Under the pieces are notes generated by a model. That model ran no database searches. It was given only the letters and a program-made list of their open reading frames with translations, and was not told the origin of the DNA. The translations under genes and the position numbers were made by a program. From contig NC_063168.1 in assembly GCF_023159225.1 (NCBI RefSeq), forward strand, positions 54,167,398 to 54,231,397: a stretch of 64,000 nt of DNA, read 5' to 3'. This DNA is from Perognathus longimembris pacificus (taxonomy: Eukaryota; Chordata; Mammalia; Rodentia; Heteromyidae). This document shows, piece by piece, positions 60,691 to 64,000 of the stretch; within the stretch, counting starts at the first letter, position 1; the number at the start of each line of letters is the position of its first letter.

Positions 60691-61845
60691 AAGCAGGTAC
60701 ATAAATAAGTAAATAAATAATATTTTTATAGTGCAGAGGCCAAAGAAGGCCGTGGTGCTGTCCACCAGCCAGGTGCTGACAGGCTCCCACCCGCATATGA
60801 CATGCAGAGCCGTGTCCTGGCCTATGAGACTTGGAAAGAAATATGCTAGGAATGGCGGGTCTGCCGAGCAGAGCACAAAGGCAATCTGTCTGCAACCCTT
60901 GTCTTCACACTAGGGCTCCAGAAAAGGCAGCTCTTATGACACTTATCCCCATTACAGGCGCCTTGGTAGTAACCTAATCCGCAGGAAGTTTGTCTACACT
61001 TCCTGCAGTGGCATTTCCAGCCCCTGCAGAAGAAGCTTGAGGAGACTACAGAGTTTTGGGGAAATCTAAGTAGAGTCCTGAAGCGTTACAGATGGCACAG
61101 TGCACTGCATGGAATGGTTCCAGACCTGGACTTGATGCTCTCTCCCCTCTGGAAGCCAGTGTGGCTCTGCTATCCTTTGGTGCCTGAGTCTTAGGCTGGG
61201 CCTGAGCTGTGAACAGCTTCTCCTGGCCAAGTCTGACAGTGTCAGCTCTGAAGCTGTCTGCTGGGTCTTTTGGAGCAATACAGATTTTTGGCCCGGCAAA
61301 AGGCAGAACCAGTTTCCTCTATTTCTTCCTCTTTTTTTCTTTTTCCTATGCTCTTCTTGTTTTCAAGTCACAGTGATTTTTATCCTCAAGAACAGTCACA
61401 TTTGAAAACTCAGGGTTGATGTCAAAGCTTGTTATAACCAAGAATACCAAATTTTGCCTTGAAGGGGGAAAGCACATACAGAAAAAGAGCCTCCCAGGAG
61501 AGCAGATACAGCTGGTCAAGTGAGGAGGTAATTCCATGGGGTTTCTTTAATGATAATAGGAGCTTAACAGATGATAGATGTGGAATTTCTATTCTAAGCA
61601 TTTTTTTTTTTCAACAGACTGTTTCCTTGCGCCCTAAAATTTTATGCAGCATCAAGCTCTAGGCTCTGGGTTGACTATTGCTCCAATTCCTAGTTTTACC
61701 AGAAGAAAGCACTTTCCACCATCTTCCCTATTCATGTTTCTTCCAGGAAAATCCCATAAGCAAGGGCTCAGTGTATAGACAGCCTGTGATTTGAGGTCAT
61801 ATTGGCAAAATGGTGGCAAGACGCTATCTTGGTAAACAAGCAGGA

Positions 61846-62100
61846 CAAGCTAGTACCTGTCTGTATCCCAGCTATCTAGGAGGACTAAGTAGAAGAATCT
61901 CAGTCTGAGGTCAGCAGTGAACAAAAAAACAAAACAAACAAACAAAAAACACAAACTTACTGAAAACCTAAGACCTTCTTCAGAAAAATAACTAAAAACA
62001 AAAAAAGGGCTGGCTGGGGGTATGCTTCAAGTGGCCAAGTACTTGCCTAACAAGTGTAAGACCCCGAGTTCAAACCCTGGTATCTCTGGGGGGAGGGGGA
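61846..62100 (+). mobile_element. Old B1-like/ID composite SINE
   Basis: The B1-like left half has cagctatctaggaggactaa and an A-rich linker. The right half is ID-type: gggggtatgcttcaagtggc and ccccgagttcaaaccctgg. It ends in a G-rich run. Confidence 0.6.
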
Positions 62101-64000
62101 ATCCATTAGCCATACTTTAATAGAAATATAATGTTTGATGTAAGTAGCTACTAATGTATATTAGGAATTTTATCTGATCTTAAAGCCTTAAACAAGAGAT
62201 TAGAGATTCTTCCCTTGACCTTAAGACCAAGGCTCTATTCAGAGAAGATACCCAGTCAACCTCCGAACCTGTCTTCCTAGAAGGAGGCAATGACACACAG
62301 TGAACTTGAGATGTCTAGAGGACACACAGCCCCCGGCCTTTGCCAGTCTTCTACCTGGTGATCATACCATAGGTTACAACTGTCGACTAAGCACAATCTG
62401 CACTGCGATCCCTGAGGTATTTCCAGAAATTTTACTTATTCCTCTTGCTCTGTACTATATGCATTTCAGAAGCTCAACCTACCACCAAGTACAAGCTGTA
62501 AATGTGTCCCACTTATCAGTTATCTGGAACAGGCCCATCACTTTCAGAACCTTGCTATTCTTCATTCCTATCACCAGCTCCAGGAGCTGGCTTTTATAAA
62601 GAAAAAGGTTTTGAGCCATTCATGGCTTCCTACATGTAGCAATGAGCTAAGAACAACTTGATAGTTGGCTTGTTACTGGGTATGTGATCTGCTCCTGCAC
62701 AGCTGTTTCACATCGCATCTGATTCAAATTACAACTCATTGCATGCCACAGATCTCCTGGGCCGCTTCATCATGAATAACTCAGTTCATGAGTGGTAAAT
62801 CAATGAGTAGCCAGGGCCGCTGTGCTGGTTTCTGTGCAATAAATCTTGTATAAATCATGGTTGTTCATATTTAGCAGGAATCTAACCATTAACTCTTCTA
62901 CTGGTTCCCACTTCAGCATGCAACCAGAAGGCTCCCCTTTTAGGAGAATAGAGGTAACAATGGGGTGTTACCAACAAACCTGCTTTTGAGTGAGAGAAGG
63001 ATTGATCAGTAGGCAATTCCAAGGGCAATTTGGGACCTCGCTGACTTAAAAATATTAAGTGATTTATAGTAGAAAATAACTGTGACTTATTAAAAAGAAG
63101 AATTCCAAGTTTAATCTGTCAAGAGGTACAGAAAGATGATTGAGATATTGTTCAGATGAGTTGTAAGTAAAGGATGTGATGAGCATCCACCTTTCCAATG
63201 CTCCTAGGGAAATGCGTACCAAGAAAACTGCCCGGTAGTTGCTCTTCTGACACTATTTCTGAATAAACACATCTAATAATAGTGGACATACTGTCTGTAT
63301 GTTTAATCCCATATGTGCTATTTTCTGAGGCTGCAAGCCACATTGTCTTTATATTACTCATAGGGCAAAGATGAGCTCATTCTTTCATGTAGAAAAGTTG
63401 CCAGGCAGCTACCTGGCACATGGAGTGTAGGACAACGGCTCACCTCCATACTGAGGGAAGGCTGTTTCTATCCTCATACTCACTACTGGACTCATGAGAA
63501 TAGGAGGAGCTGTTGGTTAGCAGCTTAGTTAGGCTTGGCCATGGGTCTGTCATTATATGTTCATGTGATGTTAGAAGTCCTAAATTTTCTACACTCTAAG
63601 GATCAGAAAACACAAGTAACATTGAATAATAAGACAGTAATGGAAGAGGTGTGCCAAGGCAATGTGTTATTAAGTTTTACAAAGTGGCGACCGGGCAAAA
63701 GAGAGAAGAAACCAGGTCTCATAAAAGTTGCAGAGGCACCTTCTGGGAAGTAGGAACATTTCTTATCAGGACTTGGAAATACAGACAGAACTGAATGGTA
63801 CTGTGAGCATATTGGAGATTCAAACTATCAGTGGTCAAAGCTGCTAACTGGTCATATGGCCAGTGCCACACCCACAGAGCCCAAGTCTTCATCAGCTTAG
63901 GCTTTCAATCAGGTACAACTATGCTCTTCTTCCATACTTGTCCAATTGGCCAAATTTCTGGTAACAACCTACCCATCAGTTACTGAGCACTGAAGACATC

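Larger units (their letters stand above)
1..64000 (-). other. CRIM1: CRIM1 gene, internal portion (five exons and flanking introns)
   Basis: CRIM1 encodes a type I membrane glycoprotein with an N-terminal IGFBP-like domain and several cysteine-rich VWC and antistasin-like repeats. It binds BMP/TGF-beta family ligands at the cell surface and in the secretory pathway (established knowledge). What is seen: five minus-strand exons in the right order, each with AG acceptor and GT donor, with phases that join without a stop (243+121+122+183+198 nt). Neither end of the gene is present. The exon numbers 3-7 are inferred from protein position and not counted from the transcript start. Introns 3, 4, 5 and 6 measure 1035, 19535, 8756 and 2210 bp. 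Confidence 0.95.
44840..64000 (-). other. CRIM1: CRIM1 intron 2, 3' part (continues past window edge)
   Basis: At least 19161 bp. The last 4.5 kb before exon 3 holds only old repeats. From 49345 to 62100 it has a SINE/L1 cluster. Positions 47350-49340, 50910-52130, 54250-55380, 56230-57470, 58800-60220 and 62100-64000 contain nothing I can name. No exon of another gene is recognised. The 147-residue frame at 58609-59052 is discussed under findings. Confidence 0.85.

Noticed and set aside
60731..61300. GC-richer block in intron 2 with short frames on both strands, considered as a processed pseudogene
   Set aside because: The best frame has many stops and I recognise no parent gene. A protein search would decide it.

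Overview
The window is mammalian nuclear DNA and almost all of it is intron. It carries an internal slice of one gene, CRIM1 (cysteine-rich transmembrane BMP regulator 1), on the minus strand. Five consecutive coding exons can be placed to the base at 44839-44597, 43561-43441, 23905-23784, 15027-14845 and 12634-12437. They have AG/GT boundaries and matching phases, and join into one open frame of 867 nt (289 codons). From memory of the human protein (about 1036 residues) this is roughly residues 168-457, probably exons 3-7: the cysteine-rich linker after the IGFBP domain, then the first two von Willebrand factor C (VWC) domains. The promoter, signal peptide, IGFBP domain, later repeats, membrane segment and 3' UTR lie outside the window.

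The repeats point to a geomyoid rodent (kangaroo rats, pocket mice, pocket gophers). About 200-bp dimeric SINEs with an ID-like left half and a 'Geo' right half recur on both strands, many with clean 12-16 bp target-site duplications (TSDs). As I recall, this IDL-Geo family is restricted to Geomyoidea. I cannot name the species. Older relatives are also present: a 7SL/B1-like left half joined to Geo, and still older B1-like plus plain ID dimers. Three 5'-truncated L1s, ancient L2, MIR, L1M, MLT1, Tigger and hAT remnants, and many microsatellites make up the rest.

Layout along the plus strand: 1-12436, start of intron 7 with a SINE cluster at 6.5-11.6 kb; 12437-12634, VWC2 exon; 12635-14844, intron 6; 14845-15027, VWC1 exon; 15028-23783, intron 5 with an L1 carrying a 21-bp TSD; 23784-23905, exon 5; 23906-43440, the 19.5-kb intron 4; 43441-43561, exon 4; 43562-44596, intron 3; 44597-44839, exon 3; 44840-64000, part of intron 2 with a second SINE/L1 cluster at 49-62 kb.

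I found no second gene, RNA gene, CRISPR array or undescribed protein system. Most other open frames are SINE, L1 or microsatellite translations, or chance. The most interesting material is the layered SINE history and a cluster of replacements in the VWC2 exon. All repeat family names rest on recognition by eye and have not been checked against a repeat library.
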